This document shows, piece by piece, positions 1 through 5,943 of a stretch of 8,730 nucleotides of DNA (position 1 is the first letter of the stretch; every line of letters starts with the position of its first letter). The notes under the pieces were generated by a model. That model was not told the DNA's origin. It saw only the letters and a list, made by a program, of their open reading frames with translations, and ran no database searches. Made by a program: the position numbers and the translations under genes. The stretch is from JANYBV01 sp043763155 (GTDB lineage: Bacteria > Pseudomonadota > Alphaproteobacteria > Rickettsiales > SXRF01): the NCBI GenBank assembly GCA_043763155.1, contig JAYULW010000095.1, positions 1-8,730 of the forward strand, read 5' to 3'.

Positions 1-167
1 TTGCCCGCAAGCTGCTTCTTCAAAAGTACGACCTGCTGCGCAGGGCTCATTTTTTCGCCCGAAATAGCCAGCGTATACAGCGATTGCACCGCAGACATGC
101 GCGCCGCCGTTTTTTTCTGCAGTGAGGAGTTTTGCTTGAGCGCCGGGGAGGGGGATTCTTCGGTCAT
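1..167 (-). CDS. nusB: Transcription antitermination factor NusB, N-terminal part (gene runs off the left edge)
   Basis: Reading the minus strand from the ATG at 167-165 gives 55 complete codons before the window ends. After a short polar N-terminus of about 16 residues comes KKTAARMSAVQSLYTL, the typical first helix of NusB, followed by a second helical stretch ending KKQLAG. NusB binds boxA RNA together with NusE (ribosomal protein S10) and supports antitermination of rRNA operons. The start lies 4 bases after the ribH stop codon, with a weak AAGG ribosome-binding sequence overlapping that stop, so it is probably translated from the rib transcript. ribH-nusB is a very common pair in Proteobacteria, which strengthens the call. 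Only the first third or so of the protein is present, so the rest cannot be checked. Confidence 0.88.
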   Translation of the reverse strand, partial: MTEESPSPALKQNSSLQKKTAARMSAVQSLYTLAISGEKMSPAQQVVLLKKQLAG

Positions 168-171
168 AGCC

Positions 172-603
172 TTACTGTGTTACGTCAAACTGACGCTTGA
201 TTTCAATCATCCGCAAGCAGGCTTCCGCCGCGTCGCGTCCTTTATTGCCTTCGCTGGTGCGCGCGCGCACCCATGCCTGCTCGTCGTTTTCCACCGTCAG
301 GATACCGTAGCCAATGGCCGCGCCATCGCGGATGGCAAGATCCATGAGGCCCCGCGCGCTTTCGGCGCACACATAGTCGTAATGCGTGGTTTCGCCACGA
401 ATCACCACGCCCAGCCCGATGAACCCGTCGAATTTTTTATTGTTCATGCCGTAATGCACGGCGGCGGGAATTTCAAACGCCCCCGGGACATCAATCACTT
501 CAAAGCTCACCCCGTCTTTTTTCAGGCGCTCGGTTGCGCCCTTCACCAGCTCGTCGGCAAGGTCGGTGTAAAAACGTGCCGAAACAATCAGAATATGTGT
601 CAT
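172..603 (-). CDS. ribH: 6,7-dimethyl-8-ribityllumazine synthase (beta subunit of riboflavin synthase)
   Basis: This 143-residue protein has the normal length for lumazine synthase. The enzyme condenses 5-amino-6-ribitylamino-uracil with 3,4-dihydroxy-2-butanone 4-phosphate in the cytoplasm, the penultimate step of riboflavin synthesis. Visible family motifs are VPGAFEIP (residues 39-46, ribityl/substrate binding), GVVIRGETTHYDYV (65-78) with H74 matching the conserved catalytic-site histidine, GILTVEN (100-106) and EGNKGRDAA near 118-126. The ATG overlaps the ribBX stop codon in an ATGA arrangement (4 shared bases), with only a weak GA-rich sequence upstream, so translation is probably coupled to ribBX. 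Whether the particle is a pentamer or a 60-mer cannot be told from the sequence. Confidence 0.97.
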   Translation of the reverse strand: MTHILIVSARFYTDLADELVKGATERLKKDGVSFEVIDVPGAFEIPAAVHYGMNNKKFDGFIGLGVVIRGETTHYDYVCAESARGLMDLAIRDGAAIGYGILTVENDEQAWVRARTSEGNKGRDAAEACLRMIEIKRQFDVTQ

Positions 604-1715
604 GCGTCGCTCGCTTCAATCGGTTCATATCCGGCAATGGAAAGCCCATACCCCTCAAGCCCAATCACGGCGCGTTTGGAGTTCGATAGCAATAGCATGT
701 TGCGCACGCCAAGGTCGAGCAGGATTTGGGCGCCAATGCCGTAATCGCGCAAATCCATGGGCACCACCGGCTCTTCGCCGCGTTTCATGCGTAATTGATC
801 GGAAACGCTCGTGCGGATCGGCTCGCGGATCAGCACCACCACCCCGCGCCCATGGCGCGAAACCTGGTCCATGGCATGCTGCAAAATGCCCGCGCCGCTA
901 TCCTTGTCACCCAGCACATCGGCCATCAGGTTCAGCGAGTGCATGCGCACCGGCACGGGCGCATCGCCCGAAAGATCGCCCTTCACCAGCGCAATATGCT
1001 CGGCATATTCAGTGGTGCTGGAATAAATAATCATCTGGAAATCACCACCGAAGCGGCTCTCAAAATTGCTCTCAATCACGCGCTTCACCAGCTTCTCCGA
1101 GCGCCTGCGGTAGGAAATCAAATCCGCAATCGTGGCAATCTTAATGCCGTGTTCCTTGGCAAATTCCACCAGCTCCGGCATCCGCGCCATACTGCCGTCA
1201 TCGTTCATAATCTCGCAAATAACGCCTGAGGGGTTAAGCCCTGCAAGGCGCGAAATATCCACCGCCGCTTCCGTATGCCCCGCCCGCACCAGCACGCCGC
1301 CGTCTTTAGCAATCAGCGGAAACACATGCCCCGGTGTTGCAATATCGCGCGGACCCTTGGAAGGATCAATCGCCACCTGCACGGTGTGCGCCCTGTCCGC
1401 CGCCGAAATCCCTGTGGTCACGCCTTCACGCGCTTCAATGGAAACGGTGAACGCCGTTTCATGCCGCGAATTATTCTGCCGCGACATCAGGTTTAATTCC
1501 AGTTGCGCAACACGCTCGCGCGACATCGAAAGGCAAATCAGCCCGCGCCCATGCTTGGCCATAAAATTAATCGCCTCTGGCGTCGCAAACTGCGCCGGAA
1601 TCACAAGGTCGCCTTCATTTTCGCGGTCTTCATCATCCACCAGAATGAACATGCGCCCGCTACGCGCGTCTTCAATGATGTCTTCAATCGGGGAAAGATA
1701 TTTGCTGTGCGGCAT
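600..1715 (-). CDS. ribBX: 3,4-dihydroxy-2-butanone-4-phosphate synthase with a degenerate GTP cyclohydrolase II-like C-terminal domain (RibBX type)
   Basis: The protein has 371 residues. The N-terminal half (about 1-205) is a RibB domain that turns ribulose 5-phosphate into 3,4-dihydroxy-2-butanone 4-phosphate plus formate. The acidic metal/substrate loop DDEDRENEGD is at 27-36, RAGHTEA at 144-150 and GVICEIMNDDG at 164-174. The C-terminal half (about 208-366) aligns with RibA and keeps its end signature DLRDYGIGAQIL (321-332) and GLEGYGL (352-358). However, the zinc motif normally written SEC-x10-C-D-C is replaced at 259-276 by a stretch with no cysteine, and the EGRGIGL loop is EPIRTSV (298-304). 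This domain should therefore not have GTP cyclohydrolase II activity. That matches the RibBX variant described in Proteobacteria, often labelled ribBA by automatic annotation. The ATG overlaps the ribE stop (TGATG) and is preceded by a GGAGG ribosome-binding site inside ribE. Confidence 0.93.
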   Translation of the reverse strand: MPHSKYLSPIEDIIEDARSGRMFILVDDEDRENEGDLVIPAQFATPEAINFMAKHGRGLICLSMSRERVAQLELNLMSRQNNSRHETAFTVSIEAREGVTTGISAADRAHTVQVAIDPSKGPRDIATPGHVFPLIAKDGGVLVRAGHTEAAVDISRLAGLNPSGVICEIMNDDGSMARMPELVEFAKEHGIKIATIADLISYRRRSEKLVKRVIESNFESRFGGDFQMIIYSSTTEYAEHIALVKGDLSGDAPVPVRMHSLNLMADVLGDKDSGAGILQHAMDQVSRHGRGVVVLIREPIRTSVSDQLRMKRGEEPVVPMDLRDYGIGAQILLDLGVRNMLLLSNSKRAVIGLEGYGLSIAGYEPIEASDA

Positions 1716-2317
1716 CAGCGTGCCTCCATCAGGCGGTCCACATACCGCGCCAGCATATCAATTTCCATGTTCATCCCATCGCCCACCTGCAATTGCCCAA
1801 GTGTGGTTGCAGCCCATGTATGCGGAATAATATTCACGCGGAAATGCGCGCCCTCGGCTGCATTCACCGTAAGCGACACGCCGTTGAGTGTAATCGAACC
1901 TTTTTCTGAAATAAATTTTGCGAGCGCCTGCGGCGCTTCAATATCAAGAATATGCGAATCCCCATCCGGCGTTACAGCGCGAAGCACCGCAATACCGTCC
2001 ACATGCCCCGAAACAATATGCCCGTCCAGCGAATCGCCAAGCTTCAGCGAGCGCTCCAGGTTCACTTTTGCGCCCTTGTCCCATTGGCCCCGCGCCGTGC
2101 GCGACACTGTTTCGCCCGAAAGATCGGCGGAGAAATACATCTTGCCCGAAGCAAGGCGGCCCTTATGGGTCACCGTCAGGCAGCAGCCATTGCAGGCAAT
2201 CGAATCGCCAATCGCAATAGACTCCGCCGGATAATCACACGCGATGCTGATGCTGAGGTCCCCGCGCTGCTCTGCGGTTTCGATCGTGCCTAGTTGGGAG
2301 ATAATGCCGGTAAACAT
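1715..2317 (-). CDS. ribE: Riboflavin synthase, alpha subunit
   Basis: The product has 200 residues, the usual length. Riboflavin synthase dismutates two molecules of 6,7-dimethyl-8-ribityllumazine into riboflavin and the pyrimidine that RibH reuses. The two-fold internal repeat of the family is clear: barrel 1 starts MFTGII and carries NGCCLTV (43-49) and LDGHIVSGHVDG (97-108), while barrel 2 carries KGSITLNGVSLTVN (139-152) and NIIPHTWAATTLG (162-174) and ends with NMEIDMLARYVDRL (183-196). The start is fixed by the canonical MFTGII. That start lies 28 bases inside the end of ribD, and the stop shares one base with the ribBX ATG, so it is embedded in a coupled operon. The symbol ribE is used for the alpha subunit; some annotations call it ribC. 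Confidence 0.97.
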   Translation of the reverse strand: MFTGIISQLGTIETAEQRGDLSISIACDYPAESIAIGDSIACNGCCLTVTHKGRLASGKMYFSADLSGETVSRTARGQWDKGAKVNLERSLKLGDSLDGHIVSGHVDGIAVLRAVTPDGDSHILDIEAPQALAKFISEKGSITLNGVSLTVNAAEGAHFRVNIIPHTWAATTLGQLQVGDGMNMEIDMLARYVDRLMEAR

Positions 2318-3396
2318 TCAAACACATCCAGTTGGTCGGGGCCTATGGAGTGTTGCTCCACACATGCCCATCGCGTTGCGTCGGCGATGCTTGCGGGAAA
2401 CCCGCCGCCCACACCCGCCAAACCGTCACTACCCAGCAACACGCCTGCGCGGAACCAATACATACGGCTAACATGCCCACTTTGCAAGAAACTGGTGGAT
2501 AATTTTGCACCCGCTTCCACCAATACCCTGGTGATACCTTTTTCCGCCAAAAGCACCAACGCGTTTTGCAGCTGTTCAGCACTATTTTTCCCCGAAATTG
2601 GCAGAAAATGCACTCCCAAAGCTTCAAGTTCGTCCTTTTTCGCATTTTCAACGCCAGAAAATACCCAGATAGGGGTGGTTTTCGCCGTTTTGGTCATTTT
2701 AAGCTCCGAATGGAACCGCCCTTCGCGGTCAAACACCACTCGAACAGGTGAATTTTGCTCTAAACCCGTCACGCGGCACGTCAATTCCGGGTCATCCGCC
2801 AGCACCGTTCCCATCCCCGTAATGATGGCATCATAGCGCCCACGCAGCATTTGCCCCTTTGCCCGCGCTTTTTCGCCCGTAATCCACTGGCTTTGCCCAG
2901 TGCTGCTGGCAATTTTTCCGTCCAGCGAAGACGCCAGTTTCAAACTCACAAACGGCAATTTGCTTTCAACAACCGAGAAAAACCCCTCATTTACCTTGCG
3001 CGCTTCCGCCTCGAAAACCCCTTCAGTTACCTCGATGCCAGCCTTCTGCAGCATGGCAATTCCCCTGCCTGAAATCAAAGGGTTAGTATCCCTGCACGCA
3101 ACCACCACAAGGCTCACCCCTGCAGCAATAATCGCCTCTGCGCAAGGCGGCGTTTTGCCATGATGCGAGCAAGGCTCCAGCGATACATATAAAATAGCGC
3201 CGCGCGCTTTCTCTCCCGCCAGCGCCAGCGCCTGCGTCTCCGCATGCGGCCTCCCGCCCCTTGCGGTCACCCCCTGCCCAACAATCTGCCCATCAGCCAC
3301 AACAACAGCGCCCACGGAAGGATTAGGCCAAGTTTGGCCGACCTGCCTACGTGCAAGTTGCAACGCGAGTTGCATATATCTGTGATGGTTACTCAT
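2290..3396 (-). CDS. ribD: Bifunctional diaminohydroxyphosphoribosylaminopyrimidine deaminase / 5-amino-6-(5-phosphoribosylamino)uracil reductase
   Basis: From the ATG at 3396-3394 the protein has 368 residues, a normal RibD. It carries out the second and third steps of riboflavin synthesis, deamination then NADPH-dependent side-chain reduction. The N-terminal cytidine-deaminase-like domain (about 1-145) shows the zinc site HAE (51-53) and PCSHHGKTPPC (75-85), so H51, C76 and C85 are the likely zinc ligands and E53 the proton shuttle. The C-terminal reductase domain (about 146-365) starts with FVSLKLASSLDGKIA and contains a DAIITGMGTVLADDPELT stretch typical of the family. The frame is open 5 codons further to a TTG at 3411, but the ATG matches the family's usual start. 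It ends 28 bases inside ribE and lies 52 bases downstream of nrdR. Confidence 0.96.
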   Translation of the reverse strand: MSNHHRYMQLALQLARRQVGQTWPNPSVGAVVVADGQIVGQGVTARGGRPHAETQALALAGEKARGAILYVSLEPCSHHGKTPPCAEAIIAAGVSLVVVACRDTNPLISGRGIAMLQKAGIEVTEGVFEAEARKVNEGFFSVVESKLPFVSLKLASSLDGKIASSTGQSQWITGEKARAKGQMLRGRYDAIITGMGTVLADDPELTCRVTGLEQNSPVRVVFDREGRFHSELKMTKTAKTTPIWVFSGVENAKKDELEALGVHFLPISGKNSAEQLQNALVLLAEKGITRVLVEAGAKLSTSFLQSGHVSRMYWFRAGVLLGSDGLAGVGGGFPASIADATRWACVEQHSIGPDQLDVFECLPALSPN

Positions 3397-3416
3397 AGCC
3401 CAAAAAACCAAAGAAT

Positions 3417-3442
3417 AAAAAACGCCCGTGGCCGCTGGCCAC
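3417..3442 (-). terminator. Terminator-like hairpin with T-run between nrdR and ribD
   Basis: Read on the minus strand, a perfect 6-bp GC-rich stem GTGGCC / GGCCAC with loop AGC (3442-3428) is followed by GGGCG and then six T residues (3422-3417). It begins 6 bases after the nrdR stop codon and ends 20 bases before the ribD ATG. The 5-base gap between stem and T-run is longer than in an ideal intrinsic terminator, so it may be leaky. There is no room for a normal promoter between the hairpin and ribD, so ribD probably depends on read-through or on a promoter inside nrdR. Confidence 0.5.
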
Positions 3443-3448
3443 CCACTA

Positions 3449-3907
3449 CTATTCTTTGTTGGAGCCTAGTTCGTCAATGATATCTTCGAAATCTTTGGCT
3501 TCGCGGAAATCGCGGTATACGGAAGCAAAGCGGATATAGGCGACGCTATCGAGCTTTTTCAGCTCTTCCATAACGGTGGTGCCGATCATGGCGGTGGGGA
3601 TTTCGTTTTCGCCCAGCGATTCAAGCTTCTGGGTAATGCGGGTCACCAGCTGTTCGGTTTGCTCCGGTGTTACCGGGCGCTTGCGCAGCGCAATGCCAAG
3701 GGAGCGCATCAGCTTGTCGCGGTCGAACATGCGGCGTTCGCCATTCTTCTTAAGTACGGTGAGTTCGCGTAGTTGCACGCGCTCAAAGGTGGTGAAGCGG
3801 GAATTACATTCCGGGCAATAGCGGCGGCGGCGGATGGTCATGCCATCTTCGCTCGGGCGCGAATCTTTTACCTGTGTATCAGCATGTGAACAAAACGGAC
3901 AACGCAT
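3449..3907 (-). CDS. nrdR: Transcriptional repressor NrdR (ribonucleotide reductase regulator)
   Basis: From the ATG at 3907-3905 the protein has 152 residues, the usual NrdR length. The N-terminal zinc ribbon MRCPFC...CPEC uses C3, C6, C31 and C34 and is preceded by no extra residues in nearly all family members, which decides this start over an ATG 13 codons upstream at 3946. Arg-rich IRRRRYCPECNSRFTTFE (25-42) completes the DNA-binding part. Residues about 49-139 form the ATP-cone domain, which senses dATP/ATP. NrdR represses nrd operons by binding paired 16-bp NrdR boxes. The gene sits between glyA and ribD, its normal alphaproteobacterial position. Two sequences resembling NrdR boxes lie upstream (see 3980-3995 and 4035-4050), which suggests autoregulation but does not prove it. 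Confidence 0.97.
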   Translation of the reverse strand: MRCPFCSHADTQVKDSRPSEDGMTIRRRRYCPECNSRFTTFERVQLRELTVLKKNGERRMFDRDKLMRSLGIALRKRPVTPEQTEQLVTRITQKLESLGENEIPTAMIGTTVMEELKKLDSVAYIRFASVYRDFREAKDFEDIIDELGSNKE

Positions 3908-3935
3908 AGCTTTCAAACGACCTTTCGGGTTATTT

Positions 3936-3941
3936 AGTATA
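3936..3941 (-). promoter_or_regulatory. Possible -10 element for nrdR
   Basis: The minus strand reads TATACT here, 5 of 6 matches to TATAAT and 28 bases before the nrdR ATG. No good -35 hexamer lies at 16-18 bases; the best (TTAATG) matches only 3 of 6. A TTGACG at 3976-3971 is too far away (29-base spacer). This is only a weak candidate. Confidence 0.25.
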
Positions 3942-3979
3942 CCCATCCTGTCTGAAAAGCATTAATTTTCCGTCAAATT

Positions 3980-3995
3980 ACACCAGCTATAGTGG
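3980..3995 (-). promoter_or_regulatory. Candidate NrdR box, promoter-proximal copy
   Basis: The minus strand reads CCACTATAGCTGGTGT, matching 12 of 16 positions of the NrdR box consensus as I recall it (acaCwAtATaTwGtgt). The outer CACTAT and GGTGT parts are kept and the centre differs. It lies 73 bases upstream of the nrdR ATG. By itself the match is weak; the second similar site 55 bases away makes it more interesting. Confidence 0.3.
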
Positions 3996-3998
3996 GTA

Positions 3999-4035
3999 TG
4001 CGCGTTTTAACCACAGACTGTGGCAAAAACGCGCA
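3999..4035. repeat. 37-base near-perfect palindrome in the glyA-nrdR gap
   Basis: Left arm tgcgcgtttt (3999-4008) pairs perfectly with aaaacgcgca (4026-4035). Inside, ccacag (4011-4016) pairs with ctgtgg (4018-4023) around a single central A, with one 2-by-2 mismatch between the two stems (aa against ca). The symmetry continues outward: tatagtg (3988-3994) is the complement of cactata (4036-4042), with 4 unpaired bases on the left. Neither strand has a T-run after the stem, so it is not a textbook intrinsic terminator. It begins 33 bases after the glyA stop and could still act as the glyA mRNA 3' end or as a binding site. Confidence 0.75.
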
Positions 4036-4050
4036 CACTATATATAGAAG
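4035..4050. promoter_or_regulatory. Candidate NrdR box, distal copy
   Basis: The plus strand reads acactatatatagaag, identical to the NrdR box consensus (acaCwAtATaTwGtgt) over the first 13 positions and different in the last three. A further ATAGTG half-site follows at 4051-4056. It lies 128 bases upstream of nrdR and directly abuts the palindrome at 3999-4035. Part of the similarity could be chance in an AT-rich TATATATA tract. Confidence 0.4.
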
Positions 4051-4067
4051 ATAGTGAATTGAATGGC

Positions 4068-5390
4068 TTAGGCGCCGTAAATGGGGAATTGTTTGCACAA
4101 TTCAGCCACTTTAGCCTTAACCTTTTGTTCGACAGCGCCATTATCGCCACCCCCGGATTGAACATGGGCCAGGCCGTCCAGCACGTCGCCGATCAACTCG
4201 CCGATCTGCTTAAACTCCGCTGCGCCAAACCCGCGCGTGGTGCCCGCAGGCGTGCCCAAACGAATGCCCGAAGTCACAAACGGCTTTTCCGGATCAAACG
4301 GAATGGCGTTCTTGTTGCAGGTGAGGCCAGCGCGCTCAAGGCTTTCTTCGGCCGCTTTGCCCGTCAGGCTCTTAGGGCGAAGGTCAACCAGCATCAGGTG
4401 GTTGTCGGTACCGCCCGTCACAATGTTCACGCCACGCTTCACCAGCGTTTCAGCAAGCGCCTGCGCATTCACCACAACCGCTTTGCCATAGGCCTTAAAT
4501 TCCGGCTTCAACGCTTCACCGAACGCAACCGCCTTACCCGCGATCACATGCATCAGCGGCCCACCCTGAATACCGGGGAAAATCGCCGAGTTGAATTTCT
4601 TGCCCAGCTCCGCATCGTTGGAAAGGATCATGCCGCCACGTGGGCCACGAAGGGTTTTATGCGTAGTCGTCGTCACCACATGCGCGTGGGGCAGGGGGGA
4701 GGGGTACGAACCTGCGGCAATTAAGCCCGCCACATGCGCCATATCCACCATGAGATACGCGCCCACAGCGTCGGCTACTTTGCGGAACCGCGCCCAGTCA
4801 ACCACGCGTGAATACGCCGAGAACCCGGCGATGATCAGCTTAGGCTTATGTTCTTTCGCAAGCGCTTCCATTTCTTCGTAATCAATCAGCCCGGTTTCCT
4901 TGCTCACGCCATACTGCACAGCCTTGAACCATTTACCGGATTGGTTGACGGATGCGCCATGCGTTAAATGCCCGCCCGCCGCCAGCGACTGGCCGAGGAT
5001 AACATCACCCGGCTGAAGCAGCGCCGCAAACACGCCCTGGTTGGCCTGCGAGCCAGAGTTCGGCTGCACATTCACATATTCGCAATTGAACAGTTTTTTC
5101 GCGCGGTCAATGGCCAGCTGCTCAGCTTTGTCCACAAACTCGCAACCACCATAATAACGCTTACCCGGATAGCCCTCGGCGTATTTGTTGGTAAGCACCG
5201 TGCCTTGCGCTTCCAGCACCGCCTTGCTCACGATATTCTCAGAAGCAATCAGCTCGATCTGCGTTTGCTGGCGGTGCAGTTCTTCTTCCACGCTTGCGAA
5301 GAGTTCGGGGTCGGCCTTGGCCAGTGGGGTCTCAAAAAAATCAGTCATGCTGTTGTCCGGAGTTGCTTTGGGTTGGGTGGCGGCGCTCAT
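4068..5390 (-). CDS. glyA: Serine hydroxymethyltransferase
   Basis: This 440-residue protein is a complete, cytoplasmic SHMT. It converts serine plus tetrahydrofolate to glycine plus 5,10-methylene-tetrahydrofolate using pyridoxal phosphate. Visible motifs are LIASEN (47-52), TNKYAEGYPGKRYYGG (67-82), NVQPNSGSQAN (107-117), VDMAHVAGL (215-223, cofactor-contacting D216 and H219) and TTTTHKTLRGPRGG (240-253), where K245 should form the Schiff base. IRLGTPAGTTRGF (376-388) is the usual C-terminal signature. I took the first ATG (5390), which has a GAGAG sequence 5 bases upstream. A second ATG 14 codons in (5348) would remove a polar, family-atypical N-terminus and is a fair alternative. It begins 24 bases after rpiB ends, so the two are probably co-transcribed. 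Confidence 0.97.
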   Translation of the reverse strand: MSAATQPKATPDNSMTDFFETPLAKADPELFASVEEELHRQQTQIELIASENIVSKAVLEAQGTVLTNKYAEGYPGKRYYGGCEFVDKAEQLAIDRAKKLFNCEYVNVQPNSGSQANQGVFAALLQPGDVILGQSLAAGGHLTHGASVNQSGKWFKAVQYGVSKETGLIDYEEMEALAKEHKPKLIIAGFSAYSRVVDWARFRKVADAVGAYLMVDMAHVAGLIAAGSYPSPLPHAHVVTTTTHKTLRGPRGGMILSNDAELGKKFNSAIFPGIQGGPLMHVIAGKAVAFGEALKPEFKAYGKAVVVNAQALAETLVKRGVNIVTGGTDNHLMLVDLRPKSLTGKAAEESLERAGLTCNKNAIPFDPEKPFVTSGIRLGTPAGTTRGFGAAEFKQIGELIGDVLDGLAHVQSGGGDNGAVEQKVKAKVAELCKQFPIYGA

Positions 5391-5414
5391 GGGGCTCTCT
5401 ATCTCGTTTATGGG

Positions 5415-5846
5415 TTAGCAAAATTTGGCGAGCCGGCCTTCATGGCGCCCGCCTTCAAAATTCGTGGTCAAAAACTGGTTCAGGCAATCTTTCGCAACAT
5501 CCTGCCCGATAAGCCGTGCGCCAAGGCACAGCACATTAGCGTCATTGTGCCTGCGCGATAATTGCGCGGAAAGTCCATTATGGCACAGCGCCGCGCGAAT
5601 TTTCGCAAAGCGGTTCGCCGCCATGCTCATGCCAATGCCCGATCCGCAGATCAGCACACCAAGGCTTCCGGGATTAGCGATCACCCATTCGCACAGTTTC
5701 TTCGCATAATCAGGGTAATCCACCGACTGCGTATTCGCAGGGCCAAGGTCTTCCACCTTAAAACCAAGCGCATGTGCATCTGCTGCAAGGAGGGCTTTCA
5801 GCTCCACCCCGGCATGGTCAGAGGCAATGGCAAGTATCTTGGTCAT
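5415..5846 (-). CDS. rpiB: Ribose-5-phosphate isomerase B
   Basis: The product has 143 residues, normal for the RpiB/LacA/LacB family. It interconverts ribose 5-phosphate and ribulose 5-phosphate. Motifs are ASDHAG (8-13), DLGP (33-36), CGSGIGMSMAANR (67-79) with C67 as the likely catalytic base, SRRHNDANVLCLGAR (97-111) with H100 as the ring-opening histidine, and GGRHEGRL near the end (132-139). The frame stays open for 79 codons upstream, into the permease gene on the other strand. I chose the ATG at 5846-5844 because MTKILAIASDHAG is the family start. RpiB immediately before glyA is common in Alphaproteobacteria. Its substrate/product ribulose 5-phosphate is also the RibB substrate, which links it loosely to the rib genes downstream. 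Confidence 0.95.
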   Translation of the reverse strand: MTKILAIASDHAGVELKALLAADAHALGFKVEDLGPANTQSVDYPDYAKKLCEWVIANPGSLGVLICGSGIGMSMAANRFAKIRAALCHNGLSAQLSRRHNDANVLCLGARLIGQDVAKDCLNQFLTTNFEGGRHEGRLAKFC

Positions 5847-5868
5847 GGCTGCGTTGAAAAATAGCGGG

Positions 5869-5897
5869 TTGTCAAACACTGCGATTATCGCAATAAT
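5869..5897 (+). promoter_or_regulatory. Likely sigma-70-type promoter of the TSUP permease gene
   Basis: TTGTCA at 5869-5874 (5 of 6 to TTGACA) and AATAAT at 5892-5897 (5 of 6 to TATAAT) are separated by exactly 17 bases. This would start RNA near 5904 and leave a leader of about 40 bases. It lies in the 97-base gap between the divergent rpiB and permease genes. I see no equally good promoter for rpiB on the other strand. Confidence 0.55.
5880..5892. promoter_or_regulatory. Dyad inside the permease promoter spacer, possible operator
   Basis: TGCGA-TTA-TCGCA is a perfect 5-base inverted repeat around a 3-base centre. It fills the spacer between the -35 and -10 hexamers and touches the -10, a typical place for a repressor operator. 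The regulator is not identifiable from the window. Confidence 0.35.
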
Positions 5898-5943
5898 GCA
5901 GCATTTCTGCCATGTTCTGGGCAGGTACGCAACCGGAAATCCC

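Noticed and set aside
1..744. Long plus-strand open frame (247 codons) opposite ribH and nusB
   Set aside because: It is antisense to two genes with clear family motifs, has no recognisable domain, and starts at the window edge. Other long plus-strand frames at 1132-1830, 1503-2234, 2294-2836 and 4020-4724 are shadows of the rib and glyA genes for the same reason.
3397..3448. FMN riboswitch (RFN element) upstream of ribD
   Set aside because: The gap is only 52 bases, far too short for the conserved RFN fold, and holds just the small hairpin. No RFN-like sequence was seen upstream of ribBX or ribH either, since those genes overlap their neighbours.
3908..3946. Thirteen-codon N-terminal extension of NrdR from the ATG at 3946
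   Set aside because: NrdR proteins start at the zinc ribbon MRCPFC; the extension would also read through the possible -10 element.
5827..5943. Earlier ATG for the TSUP permease (39 extra residues)
   Set aside because: It overlaps the rpiB start on the other strand, runs through the promoter-like sequence and adds residues not typical of the family.
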